Assembly (NCBI GenBank): GCA_020430865.1
Contig: JAGQIY010000722.1
Coordinates: 1-6,812 of the forward strand
Source: Myxococcales bacterium
GTDB lineage: Bacteria; Myxococcota; Polyangia; Polyangiales; Polyangiaceae
Length of the DNA stretch: 6,812 nt
Reading direction: 5' to 3'
Shown: piece after piece, positions 1 to 6,728 of the stretch
Layout of the letters: each line of letters opens with the position of its first letter
Numbering within the stretch: the first letter of the stretch is position 1
Made by a program: the position numbers and the translations under genes
The notes under the pieces: generated by a model
Databases searched by the model: none
Seen by the model: the letters and a program-made list of their open reading frames with translations, nothing else
Told to the model about the DNA's origin: nothing

Positions 1-1
1 C

Positions 2-1015
2 AAGCGGGCGCTGCGGGCACAGATCGCCGTCGCACCGACCTCCGCCCGACCCGAGCCGCCGGACGCTCCGGCGCTCAGCCGCGTGGAAATCGAGGCGCTG
101 CTCGCGAGCGGCGAGAGCCTGGTGGATGCCGATCTGACTGGCTGCGACTTGAGCGCGCTGAGCCTGAAGGATCGAGATCTGAGCGGCGCGCTACTCACGG
201 GTGCCGACCTCAGCGGCTGCGACCTCAGGGGCGCGAAGCTCGTGGGCAGCGTGCTCGGCCAGGCTCGCTTGATGGGCGCCGACCTGAGCGGCGCCGACCT
301 CGAAGGAGCGAACCTTGGTCGCGCCGAGCTACGCGGAGCGGTCCTGGTCGGTGCCAACCTGCGCGACGCGGATCTGGCGCGCGCGGTGTGCTCAGGCTCC
401 AGCTTCCAGCAGGCCAACCTGGCCGGGGCCGATCTCTCGAAGGCCATCCTCGACGACTGCGACCTCAGCTTCTGCGACCTCAGCGGCGCCGACCTGAGTC
501 AGGCCAGCGCAGCGAATGCTAACTTCCTCGAGGCAACGCTCGAGGCAACCCTCGCCTACTCCCTGGTCGCCCCCGAGGCGACCTTCGATCGTGCGATCGC
601 CGTCGGACTACGCGCCGATGAGGCCGAGCTGAGTCGCGCATCGCTGCGCGAAGTCCAGGCGACGGGCGCGAGCTTCCAGCAGGCAATGCTGCGCCAAGCT
701 TGCTTCGACGAAGCCAGGCTCGAAGACGCGAGCTTCGCCCACGCTGCGCTCCAGGGTTCCAGGTTCAGGCGCAGCCGCTCGCGCACCGCGAGCTTCCGCC
801 ATGCCGCGCTCTTCGGATCGGATCTGCGTGGCGGCGATTTCATGCAATCGAGCTTCGAGCGCGCTGACTTGCGGCAGGCGGACCTGCGCGCCGCGAGCTT
901 GTTCGAAGCCGAGACGCTGGACGCCGAGCTCGAGGGGATCCGGCTCGACCAAGCCATCACCACCGGCTCACTGCTGAGCCATTCGCTGCTCGCCCCCAAG
1001 GAACGTCGATCATGA
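2..1015 (+). CDS. Pentapeptide-repeat protein, 3' part (probable type VI secretion adaptor tail)
   Basis: The frame is open from base 2 to the TGA at 1013-1015, so the gene almost certainly begins upstream of the window. The first possible internal start, GTG at 83, has no ribosome binding site. From about base 125 to 994 the protein is one unbroken run of some 57 pentapeptides with a hydrophobic Leu/Phe centre (for example GADLS, GANLR, QANLA). Such runs fold into a right-handed quadrilateral beta-helix, here roughly 14 coils. The first half is regular A(D/N)LxG type; the second half is looser, with more Ser, Phe and Arg. There is no signal peptide in the visible part. The stop overlaps the vgrG start (ATGA), indicating coupling. 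Pentapeptide tails are common on DUF2169-type proteins next to vgrG, which is the favoured reading. The DUF2169 part would lie outside the window, so this is inference. A free-standing pentapeptide effector is the alternative. Confidence 0.85.
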   Translation, partial: KRALRAQIAVAPTSARPEPPDAPALSRVEIEALLASGESLVDADLTGCDLSALSLKDRDLSGALLTGADLSGCDLRGAKLVGSVLGQARLMGADLSGADLEGANLGRAELRGAVLVGANLRDADLARAVCSGSSFQQANLAGADLSKAILDDCDLSFCDLSGADLSQASAANANFLEATLEATLAYSLVAPEATFDRAIAVGLRADEAELSRASLREVQATGASFQQAMLRQACFDEARLEDASFAHAALQGSRFRRSRSRTASFRHAALFGSDLRGGDFMQSSFERADLRQADLRAASLFEAETLDAELEGIRLDQAITTGSLLSHSLLAPKERRS

Positions 1016-2535
1016 TGCAACACGCGACCACCATCGAACTCGTCTGCCCGGAGCTCCCGAGCAGCGTGACCGTGATCCGCCTCGATGGGCACGAGGCGCT
1101 CAACGAGCTCTTCGACTTCGAGCTGGAGTTCGTGCACCCTGCCGCGGAAGTCGACCTGGACGCATGTATCAGAGCGACCACGCGCTCGGCGCTGGTGTTC
1201 AGGGTCGACCACGAGATCGTGCGGGTGATCCACGGCAACCTCGCGGAAATCTGCGCCAACGTGCGCGCCGTCGCGGCAGGAGACGATCGCCCTCAGCGCA
1301 CCATCATCGGCCGCTTCGTACCAAGGTTCTGGGGCAGCACGCTTCATTCCCGCACGGAAGTGCACGTCGGGTCTGTGACCGAGATCATCGGCTCACTCCT
1401 CGAGCGCTGCGGGCTCGAGGAGACGGTCGACTTCGAGTTCCGCCTCAGCGAGAACTACCCATCGCGCGAGTTCGTGCTCCAGTACCACGAGAGCGACTAC
1501 GACTTCCTGCGTCGACTGTGCGAGCACTGGGGGATCGCCTGGAGCTTCGAGCACGGCACCCGAGATCGCCTGGTGTTCAGTGATCACAACGCGGGCATGC
1601 TGGACGTCGCGGTGTGGCAAGCTCCTCAGGGCAGCGCCTCGGACGCGGACGCCTCGAGCCACCTCCCGGAGAACCCGAGCGCAGACGCCTCCCACGTGAC
1701 CGAGCTGCCGTTCCGCCAGTTCGGGTCCAACGTGGAGGATGCAGGAGCCTTCGTCTTCAGCCACACCTGCCAGCGACGTCGGGGTCCTGCGAGCATCATG
1801 GTCCACGACTACAACTATCGGGTGCCGCAGGTCGGGCTCAGCGCTTCTCGCCCCATCCACCCCGACGGCGAGGGCCGCGTCATCGACCATGGCCTGCACC
1901 TCAAGCTGCCGGAGGAAGCCGAGCTGCTCGCGAAGATCCGCGCGGAGCTCATGCTGGCCCGCAGAGTGCGCCATCGCTGCAGCACCTACACGGCCCTGGT
2001 GCGCGCAGGGGCCAGCTTCACGTTGACTCCGGATCCCGACGGCAACGATGTGGCGCTGCTCGTGCGACGCGTGGAGCATCGCTTCGAGAACGTGTACACC
2101 GCGAGCTTCGAGGCGCAACCCGCGGACGTCACCTACCGCCCGGAGCTCTCGACCTCGAAACCGCGAATCGCGGGCTATCTCACGGGCACCGTGCGGGGCG
2201 ATGACCCGAACGTGCCGAACATCGACGGCGACGGTCGCTACCAGGTGCTCTTCGATTGTGACGGCAAGGACGGGGGGGAGAGCCGCGCCGCGCGGCCCAT
2301 GCGCATGCTCCAGGCTCATGCGGGCGCCAACTACGGCATGCATTTCCCCCTCAAGCCAGGCACCGAGGTCGCGGTCGGCTTCATGAACGGTGACCCCGAT
2401 CGACCCTTCATCGCCGGCTGTCTACCCAATCCGTTGACGCCGAGCCCGGTGCGCGGCGAGCGCGCGAACGTCCGCCGCAACGTGATCCAGTCACACCACG
2501 GTGTGCAGATCGAGCTGGACGACGGCGCCGCCTGA
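1012..2535 (+). CDS. vgrG: Type VI secretion spike protein VgrG, short form without C-terminal needle
   Basis: VgrG trimers form the puncturing tip of the type VI secretion tube and carry effectors. The 507-residue product has the gp27-like base: an N-terminal barrel domain, then the family signature around residues 150-180 (EFVLQYHESDYDFLRRLCEH, Tyr158 in its centre), where each early module is recognisable. The gp5-like OB fold follows at about 385-480 and contains the hallmark VGFMNGDPDRPFIAG with GDPDRP at 460-465. The protein ends at 507 just after HHGVQIELDD, the strand that normally opens the beta-helix spike, so the roughly 100-150 residue needle seen in usual 600-plus residue VgrGs is missing. 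The start ATG at 1012 overlaps the upstream stop by 4 bp and has AAGGA at 998-1002. ATG at 1015 is possible but less well coupled. The codon pattern continues in frame past the TGA to 2616, so a recent nonsense truncation is possible. No effector domain is fused. Confidence 0.93.
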   Translation: MMQHATTIELVCPELPSSVTVIRLDGHEALNELFDFELEFVHPAAEVDLDACIRATTRSALVFRVDHEIVRVIHGNLAEICANVRAVAAGDDRPQRTIIGRFVPRFWGSTLHSRTEVHVGSVTEIIGSLLERCGLEETVDFEFRLSENYPSREFVLQYHESDYDFLRRLCEHWGIAWSFEHGTRDRLVFSDHNAGMLDVAVWQAPQGSASDADASSHLPENPSADASHVTELPFRQFGSNVEDAGAFVFSHTCQRRRGPASIMVHDYNYRVPQVGLSASRPIHPDGEGRVIDHGLHLKLPEEAELLAKIRAELMLARRVRHRCSTYTALVRAGASFTLTPDPDGNDVALLVRRVEHRFENVYTASFEAQPADVTYRPELSTSKPRIAGYLTGTVRGDDPNVPNIDGDGRYQVLFDCDGKDGGESRAARPMRMLQAHAGANYGMHFPLKPGTEVAVGFMNGDPDRPFIAGCLPNPLTPSPVRGERANVRRNVIQSHHGVQIELDDGAA

Positions 2536-2696
2536 GCCGAGCTCGCCGACAGTCGCTACCTCGAGCCGGCGCCACTCTCGGGGCATGTGAATCTGGTGCC
2601 GCGTGTGGAGTCTCCGTGAGCCGAGGATTCACACTCCGCAACTGGAGGGGCAGTTGAGGCGCCTCGTGGAGCTTCAGGAGCTGGAGCGAAGCTTGC

Positions 2697-3057
2697 ATGG
2701 GCGCGAGCATGTCCCGGTCATTGGTTGCCGCGCGGTCGCTGCTGTGCGTCGGCGTGCTAGGCTACTCCGCGCCAACCCTCGCCGCCGAGGACGCGCCGTG
2801 AGCAGACGACCTTCCTGAAGAGCGAAGGCTCGAGCTACGGTCACCCTTCGGAGGTGCTCCGGGGCCTCGCGCTTGGAGTCGGCGTGGGTCGCCGCTGGGA
2901 GCTCGGCCGGCGCTGGCGCTTGGGAGTTCAGCTCGATGTCTTTGGCAGCCCGAAGCTCTCGGGCACGTTTCAGACCGGTGGCTGGTTCAGCGATTCGTAC
3001 GGCGTGACCGGCAGGGTACTGAACACCAACCTGGAGCTCGCGATCACCTACAACTGA
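2697..3057 (+). pseudogene. Broken outer-membrane beta-barrel protein gene (frameshifted, probably also internally deleted)
   Basis: ATG 2697 (or in-frame ATG 2709) opens a clear Sec signal peptide: SRSLVAARS, a hydrophobic core LLCVGVLGYSAP, then TLAAEDAP with an Ala-x-Ala type cleavage zone. It runs straight into TGA at 2799-2801. The next frame is open from 2761 to the TGA at 3055-3057 and reads EQTTFLKSEGSSYG, then amphipathic strands such as RGLALGVGVGRRWELG and WRLGVQLDVFG, ending NLELAITYN, the look of a C-terminal barrel end. Ignoring one base near 2799 joins the two into a single 120-residue frame. Both halves show high third-position GC, so both were coding. Only three or four strands remain, too few for the usual eight-strand minimum, so an internal deletion is inferred as well. 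A GGAG at 2683-2686 lies rather far from the first ATG. The family is not recognised. A sequencing indel could explain the frameshift but not the shortness. Confidence 0.6.
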
Positions 3058-3117
3058 ACGCGGTAAGCGTCGCAAACGTGTCATTCGGCCTCGCACTTGA
3101 CGAGGTTGCTCCCACGC

Positions 3118-3146
3118 TTGACGACCCTGCGTGCGAGCGGTAGCTA
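3118..3146 (+). promoter_or_regulatory. Candidate sigma-70-type promoter for kup
   Basis: TTGACG at 3118-3123 is a near-consensus -35 box. A weak -10, TAGCTA at 3141-3146, follows after exactly 17 bases. Initiation near 3153 would place the whole riboswitch-like element in the kup leader. A second TTGACG lies at 3097-3102, 21 bases upstream. The -10 match is poor, so this rests on position and the -35 box. Confidence 0.3.
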
Positions 3147-3186
3147 CAGCAGACTGCCGTCTCACGACGGAAACACCTGAATCAAA

Positions 3187-3377
3187 CACGCCGAATCCGA
3201 ACGGTTCGACGGCCTGCGCCTTGCAAAAGCAACGCTCCGGTCGCTTTCCGGGAGGAGCCGGGTCCGGGTGCCAGCCGAGCTCTGACGAGCGACCGCTGGC
3301 TTGGGGAGAAGGCTCGACAGAGCCAGGGGCACCTCGCCCCCATTCCGACACCCCGGGGGTGCTGCTCACGCGGCGCT
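3187..3377 (+). ncRNA. Probable ydaO-type cyclic-di-AMP riboswitch in the kup leader
   Basis: The landmarks of the ydaO/yuaA class occur in the right order. They are GCCGAATCCG at 3190-3199, GGAGGAGCCG at 3251-3260, TTGGGGAGAA at 3301-3310 followed by a GGCTC/GAGCC hairpin (3311-3315 with 3320-3324), then AGGGGC-loop-GCCCCC (3325-3341), TTCCGACA at 3343-3350 and GCTCACG-CGGCG at 3364-3375. A closing helix pairs CGCCG (3189-3193) with CGGCG (3371-3375). Compared with the Thermoanaerobacter prototype as I recall it, the blocks are close. The differences are a longer arm at 3200-3250 (containing TTGC-AAAA-GCAA at 3221-3232), an extra arm closed by GCCAGC/GCTGGC (3270-3275 with 3295-3300), and a GC insert at about 3351-3363. 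In known cases cyclic-di-AMP binding shuts off potassium importers. The element lies about 25 bases before the kup start, so control could act on translation; no U-tract terminator follows. No covariance-model score could be computed. Confidence 0.75.
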
Positions 3378-3401
3378 CGATCTCGGTAGGAAGGAGAGGA
3401 C

Positions 3402-5303
3402 ATGTCCAGCCAAACTGCCTCCGTCGAGGCACCCGAAGCGTCCGCGCACCCGCCAAGTCGTTTGTTGCCCCTCGCCCTGACGGCGCTGGGCGTCGTGTAT
3501 GGCGACATCGGCACCAGCCCCCTCTACGCTCTCAGGGAATGTTTCCACGGGGAACATGCCGTCGCCCCGACTCCCGAGAACGTCCTGGGCGTGCTCTCGC
3601 TGATCTTCTGGTCGCTCACCCTGGTCATCAGCATCAAGTACCTCGGCTACGTGATGCGGGCCGACAACCGGGGCGAGGGCGGCATCCTCGCCCTGATGGC
3701 CCTCGCCACGTCGACGGGCAAGCTGAAGCGCTACACCCGCGGGACGGTGCTCCTGCTTGGCCTGTTCGGCGCCGCGCTGCTCTACGGCGACGGCATGATC
3801 ACGCCGGCCATCTCGGTGTTGAGCGCCGTCGAGGGGCTCGGGTCTTCGCCGACGATGCAGCCTCTGGTCATTCCCATCACCATCGGCATTCTGATCGCGC
3901 TGTTCGCGATGCAACAGCGCGGCACCGCCGGCGTCGGAGCGATCTTCGGTCCGGTGACCCTGCTCTGGTTCCTGGTGCTGGCGGTCCTGGGGGTGAGCGA
4001 GCTCATCACGAACCCGCGCGTGTTGCTCGCGCTCTATCCCGGCTACGCCCTGAGCTTCCTGTTTCACGAGTCGGGTCACGGCTTCCTCACCCTCGGAGCG
4101 GTGTTCCTCGTGGTCACGGGTGGCGAGGCGCTGTACGCCGACATGGGCCACTTCGGCGCTCGCCCCATCCGCCTGGTCTGGTTCAGCGTGGTGCTGCCTG
4201 CGCTGCTGCTCAACTACTTCGGCCAGGGCGCGCTGCTGCTGCGCAAGCCCGAGCTGGCTCATGACGTCTTCTACGCAATGGCCCCGAGCTGGGCGCTCTA
4301 TCCGCTGATCGCGCTGGCGACCTGCGCCACGGTGATCGCAAGCCAGGCGGTGATCAGCGGCGCGTTCTCGCTGACTCGCCAGGCTTCCATGCTCGGCTTC
4401 TGGCCACGAGTGCGCATCCTCCACACCTCGGCCAAGGAGATCGGACAGATCTACGTTCCGAGCATCAACTGGGTGTTGATGCTCGCGACCATCGGGCTGG
4501 TGCTGGGCTTTGGTAGCTCCTCCAGGCTCGCGGCCGCCTATGGCATTGCCGTCACCACGACGATGGTGATCACCACGCTGCTCGCGTACCTGGTCGCGCG
4601 GCACCGCTTCGGGTGGAGCCGCCTCGCAGCGGGCTCACTCACCGTCGTGTTCCTCACGCTGGACATCGCCTTCTTTGGTTCGAACCTGGTGAAGGTCGCC
4701 CAAGGCGGCTGGTTCCCGCTGCTCGTGGCCGCATTGATCTTCATCGGCATGTCCACATGGAAAACGGGACGCCGGATGCTCGGAGAGCAGATGCGCGAGC
4801 AGATCATCCCCCTCGACGACTTCTTCGAGATCATGCGTGTCGAGCTACCGACGCGCGTCCCTGGCACCGCCGTCTACTTGACCAGCACCCCAGAGGGCAC
4901 GCCACCGCCGCTGATGTTCAACCTGGAGCACAACCGCGTCGTCCACGAACAGGTGATTCTCCTGACCGTCCGCGTCCACGAGGACGCCCGGGTGAGGGAC
5001 GAGGAGCGGGTGGAGGTCGCGGATCTGGGCAATGGTTTCACCCGGGTCGTGGCCCACTACGGCTTCATCGAGGAACCGGACATCGTCGCGTTGATCGCTC
5101 GCGAGGACACGCCGACGCCACCGCTCCAGTACACGACCTTCTTCCTGGGCCGCGAGACGCTCCTCGCCGAGCATCGCAAAGGCATGGCGAAGTGGCGCAA
5201 GCGACTGTTCGCTTTCATGTCGCGCAACGCCTTGCGAGCCACGGCGTTCTTCAACGTGCCACCGGATCGAGTGATGGAGCTGGGCGTGCAGCTGCGCCTG
5301 TAG
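3402..5303 (+). CDS. kup: Kup-family low-affinity potassium transporter
   Basis: Imports potassium across the inner membrane, in this family by proton symport. The 633-residue product matches the usual length (about 620-630). It has about 12 membrane segments in residues 22-450 and a cytoplasmic C-terminal domain from about 460. Family signatures are GVVYGDIGTSPLYA (30-43), RADNRGEGGILALMAL, YGDGMITPAISVLSAVEGL (from 128), GGEALYADMGHFG (Glu242) and LNYFGQGALLL. The end, PPDRVMELGVQLRL, is the standard Kup terminus, so the gene is intact. Asp35, Glu144 and Glu242 sit where acidic residues are reported to matter in E. coli Kup; that alignment is from memory. ATG 3402 follows a strong Shine-Dalgarno, GGAAGGAG at 3389-3396. 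It is transcribed alone, with a 344-bp leader holding a probable cyclic-di-AMP riboswitch, which fits control of potassium uptake by that second messenger. Confidence 0.97.
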   Translation: MSSQTASVEAPEASAHPPSRLLPLALTALGVVYGDIGTSPLYALRECFHGEHAVAPTPENVLGVLSLIFWSLTLVISIKYLGYVMRADNRGEGGILALMALATSTGKLKRYTRGTVLLLGLFGAALLYGDGMITPAISVLSAVEGLGSSPTMQPLVIPITIGILIALFAMQQRGTAGVGAIFGPVTLLWFLVLAVLGVSELITNPRVLLALYPGYALSFLFHESGHGFLTLGAVFLVVTGGEALYADMGHFGARPIRLVWFSVVLPALLLNYFGQGALLLRKPELAHDVFYAMAPSWALYPLIALATCATVIASQAVISGAFSLTRQASMLGFWPRVRILHTSAKEIGQIYVPSINWVLMLATIGLVLGFGSSSRLAAAYGIAVTTTMVITTLLAYLVARHRFGWSRLAAGSLTVVFLTLDIAFFGSNLVKVAQGGWFPLLVAALIFIGMSTWKTGRRMLGEQMREQIIPLDDFFEIMRVELPTRVPGTAVYLTSTPEGTPPPLMFNLEHNRVVHEQVILLTVRVHEDARVRDEERVEVADLGNGFTRVVAHYGFIEEPDIVALIAREDTPTPPLQYTTFFLGRETLLAEHRKGMAKWRKRLFAFMSRNALRATAFFNVPPDRVMELGVQLRL

Positions 5304-5315
5304 CAGGCTCCTGGT

Positions 5316-5336
5316 GTTGCTGGCGCGGCCGGCAAC
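5316..5336 (+). terminator. Hairpin after kup, possible terminator without U-tract
   Basis: An 8-bp stem pairs GTTGCTGG (5316-5323) with CCGGCAAC (5329-5336), with one G-U pair and a 5-base loop CGCGG, starting 12 bases after the kup stop. No run of T follows, so it is not a classic intrinsic terminator. In GC-rich genomes such hairpins may still end or stabilise the upstream transcript. It lies 21 bases before the next start codon, so a role in the following leader is also possible. Confidence 0.35.
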
Positions 5337-5357
5337 TGTCAGAATTCCCGAGCCGAG

Positions 5358-5870
5358 ATGTCAGCGTTCGAGCTCAAGGAGTCGATGGCCCGCGCGCAGC
5401 AGCGCCTCGAGCGCGAGCCCCAGGTCAAGCTGAAGTCGCGCCGGGATCAGGGTCACTCTCGACTGGCCCCGGAGATCGAGCGACGGATCGCAGCGCACCT
5501 GCTGGTGCGGGACAAGCCGTCGCTCTCCGCCCTGCACCGCAAACTCACGCTGTTCTGCCGACGCCATGACCTGCCCCCTCCCTCACGCGCGACGCTCTAC
5601 AACGCGATCCAGCGCGTCGAGCTACCGGAGGTCCAAACCGCAGACCTGCCCGAAGCCGTGCGCGCATCGCTCTACAACCTAGGGAAGGCAAGTCGGGTAC
5701 CGGCGGACCGAGTGGTCTTCTACGCGTTCAACCACGGCGCCCCCAGGGCGCTCAGCTACGCAGCCGGCTTGCCATGGCTCTGGTTGTCCCGCGCCGCCCA
5801 GCTACCGGGCTGGAGGCCCAAGAGCTTGGCACTCCTGAACGCGGTCATGGCCTACCGAGGTATCTCGTGA
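5358..5870 (+). CDS. Unrecognised protein with probable helix-turn-helix, candidate antitoxin partner of the nucleotidyltransferase
   Basis: A 170-residue, strongly basic soluble protein. I do not recognise a named family. Residues 1-50 are charged and helical. About 52-88 (SLSALHRKLTLFCRRHDLPP then SRATLYNAIQRVE) look like the winged helix-turn-helix found at the N-terminus of Mu/rve-type transposases and of some antitoxins. The C-terminal part (about 118-170) has a tidy hydrophobic block, VFYAFNHGAPRALSYAAGLP and LPGWRPKSLALLNAVMAYRG, with no signal peptide or membrane segment. ATG 5358 lacks a good ribosome binding site; ATG 5385 is an alternative. Its stop overlaps the GTG start of the AbiEii-like gene by 4 bp. 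The order of DNA-binding protein first and nucleotidyltransferase second is that of abiEi-abiEii, where the first protein represses the operon and neutralises the second. The antitoxin role is inferred from this arrangement alone. Confidence 0.8.
   Translation: MSAFELKESMARAQQRLEREPQVKLKSRRDQGHSRLAPEIERRIAAHLLVRDKPSLSALHRKLTLFCRRHDLPPPSRATLYNAIQRVELPEVQTADLPEAVRASLYNLGKASRVPADRVVFYAFNHGAPRALSYAAGLPWLWLSRAAQLPGWRPKSLALLNAVMAYRGIS
5857..5860 (+). promoter_or_regulatory. Ribosome binding site that fixes the nucleotidyltransferase start
   Basis: GAGG at 5857-5860 lies 6 bases before GTG 5867. This GTG shares the GTGA with the upstream stop at 5868-5870. Together they favour GTG 5867 over the upstream in-frame ATG at 5774, which would give a 97-bp overlap and a low-complexity extra N-terminus. 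Confidence 0.6.
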
Positions 5871-6541
5871 AGGAGCCGCGGCTCCCCCGCGAGGTCATCC
5901 CCGAGAGCGTGGCGCGGGCTCTGCCTGGTGGACGGTACTGGTTCGTGATCGGCGGTCAGGCGGTGCGTTGCTTCGCGCCCTATCGCCCGAGCAATGACGT
6001 GGACTTCGGCGTTATTACCGCGAGGAACTCATCTCAGCTGCTCAATCACTTCAGGAAGCAGGGAGTGACGCAGATCCTGGAGCGGAGCGAGGACACGGTG
6101 CACCTGTGTTTCGAAGGGGTCGATGTGTCGATCTTCGTGCTCAAGGAACTCGAGCCCTACGTAACCAACAACACCCTCGACGTCACGGGCGTGCTGGCGA
6201 CCAAGACGCACGCCTTGCTCGACCGCGGCTTGCGTCGAGACTTCTTCGACCTGTACGTGATGCTTCAGCTGCACTCACTGGGGCTCGCGGATTGCCTTCG
6301 CGCCTTGCGGGAGGTGTACCGCACGGAAGTCAATGACGGCCTGGTGTTGCGGGCGCTCTCGTACTTTGACGACGCGGAACGCGCACCAGCCTTGCCTGGC
6401 GAAGGTCCGGACGACTGGCGCAACGTGAAGAGCTTCTTCCAGCGGGCGGTCGCAGCACTGATTGTGCCCCCGACGAGGGCGTTGGACATTCAGAGCCTGA
6501 TCGTGGACATCGCCCTGCCCAAGGGCGGCAAGCGACGCTGA
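5867..6541 (+). CDS. AbiEii/MenA-like nucleotidyltransferase, candidate toxin
   Basis: A 224-residue member of the DNA-polymerase-beta-type nucleotidyltransferase fold, close to the AbiEii/AbiGii toxin group. Visible motifs are VIGGQAVR with Gly29-Gly30, then NDVDFG with the metal-binding pair Asp44 and Asp46, a third carboxylate Asp86 in GVDVSIF, and the family block ATKTHALLDRGLRRDFFDLY with Lys113, Arg120, Asp125 and Asp128. All catalytic positions look intact, so it is probably active. Characterised relatives add nucleotides to tRNA or otherwise block growth and act with a cognate antitoxin in type IV toxin-antitoxin or abortive infection systems; the target here is unknown. GTG 5867 is chosen as start (GTGA overlap, GAGG 6 bases upstream). 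The product is a little shorter than many AbiEii proteins (about 230-300), with a compact helical C-terminus. A domesticated housekeeping nucleotidyltransferase role is not excluded. Confidence 0.85.
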   Translation: MKEPRLPREVIPESVARALPGGRYWFVIGGQAVRCFAPYRPSNDVDFGVITARNSSQLLNHFRKQGVTQILERSEDTVHLCFEGVDVSIFVLKELEPYVTNNTLDVTGVLATKTHALLDRGLRRDFFDLYVMLQLHSLGLADCLRALREVYRTEVNDGLVLRALSYFDDAERAPALPGEGPDDWRNVKSFFQRAVAALIVPPTRALDIQSLIVDIALPKGGKRR

Positions 6542-6728
6542 AATCCGCCCCAGAAGCGGAGCGGCACACGACGAGGTGAGCAGTGAAAGACGCTGACCTC
6601 TCGCCTCGGGTGGCGGTCCAGGCCAGCGATGGCGTTGGTACCGTGGAATGCGCGGCGAATCGTGAGAATCGGCCTCGACGCCCTTGCGCGGCAGTGGATT
6701 CAGCACCACCTTGGTCCGGTTGTTTATC

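Noticed and set aside
556..1365. Open frame on the - strand opposite the pentapeptide gene and vgrG start
   Set aside because: It mirrors the repeats of the pentapeptide gene as Ser/Ala/Lys repeats and spans two well-supported + strand genes.
1393..2343. Open frame on the - strand opposite vgrG (316 codons)
   Set aside because: A codon-bias shadow: His/Arg/Glu-rich with no recognisable motif, while vgrG on the + strand has clear family signatures.
3349..3361. CACCCCGGGGGTG palindrome read as an intrinsic terminator
   Set aside because: No T run follows and the loop would be very small; it is better seen as an insert within the riboswitch-like element.
3131..4264. Long + strand open frame from GTG 3131 crossing the kup leader and the first half of kup
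   Set aside because: It covers the riboswitch-like leader and overlaps kup in another frame. The product is Arg/Pro/Gly-rich without any domain.
3366..4604. Long open frame on the - strand opposite kup (412 codons)
   Set aside because: Its product is a His/Arg/Glu/Gln-rich low-complexity chain, the usual mirror of a GC-rich membrane protein gene; kup on the + strand is unmistakable.
5774..5866. N-terminal extension of the nucleotidyltransferase from ATG 5774
   Set aside because: It would overlap the upstream gene by 97 bp. The extra residues are Arg/Pro/Gly-rich and unlike the family, and GTG 5867 has a ribosome binding site and a 4-bp overlap.
6544..6560. Short hairpin TCCGC/GCGGA just after the nucleotidyltransferase gene
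   Set aside because: Only 5 bp of stem and no T run; such pairs are expected by chance at this GC content.
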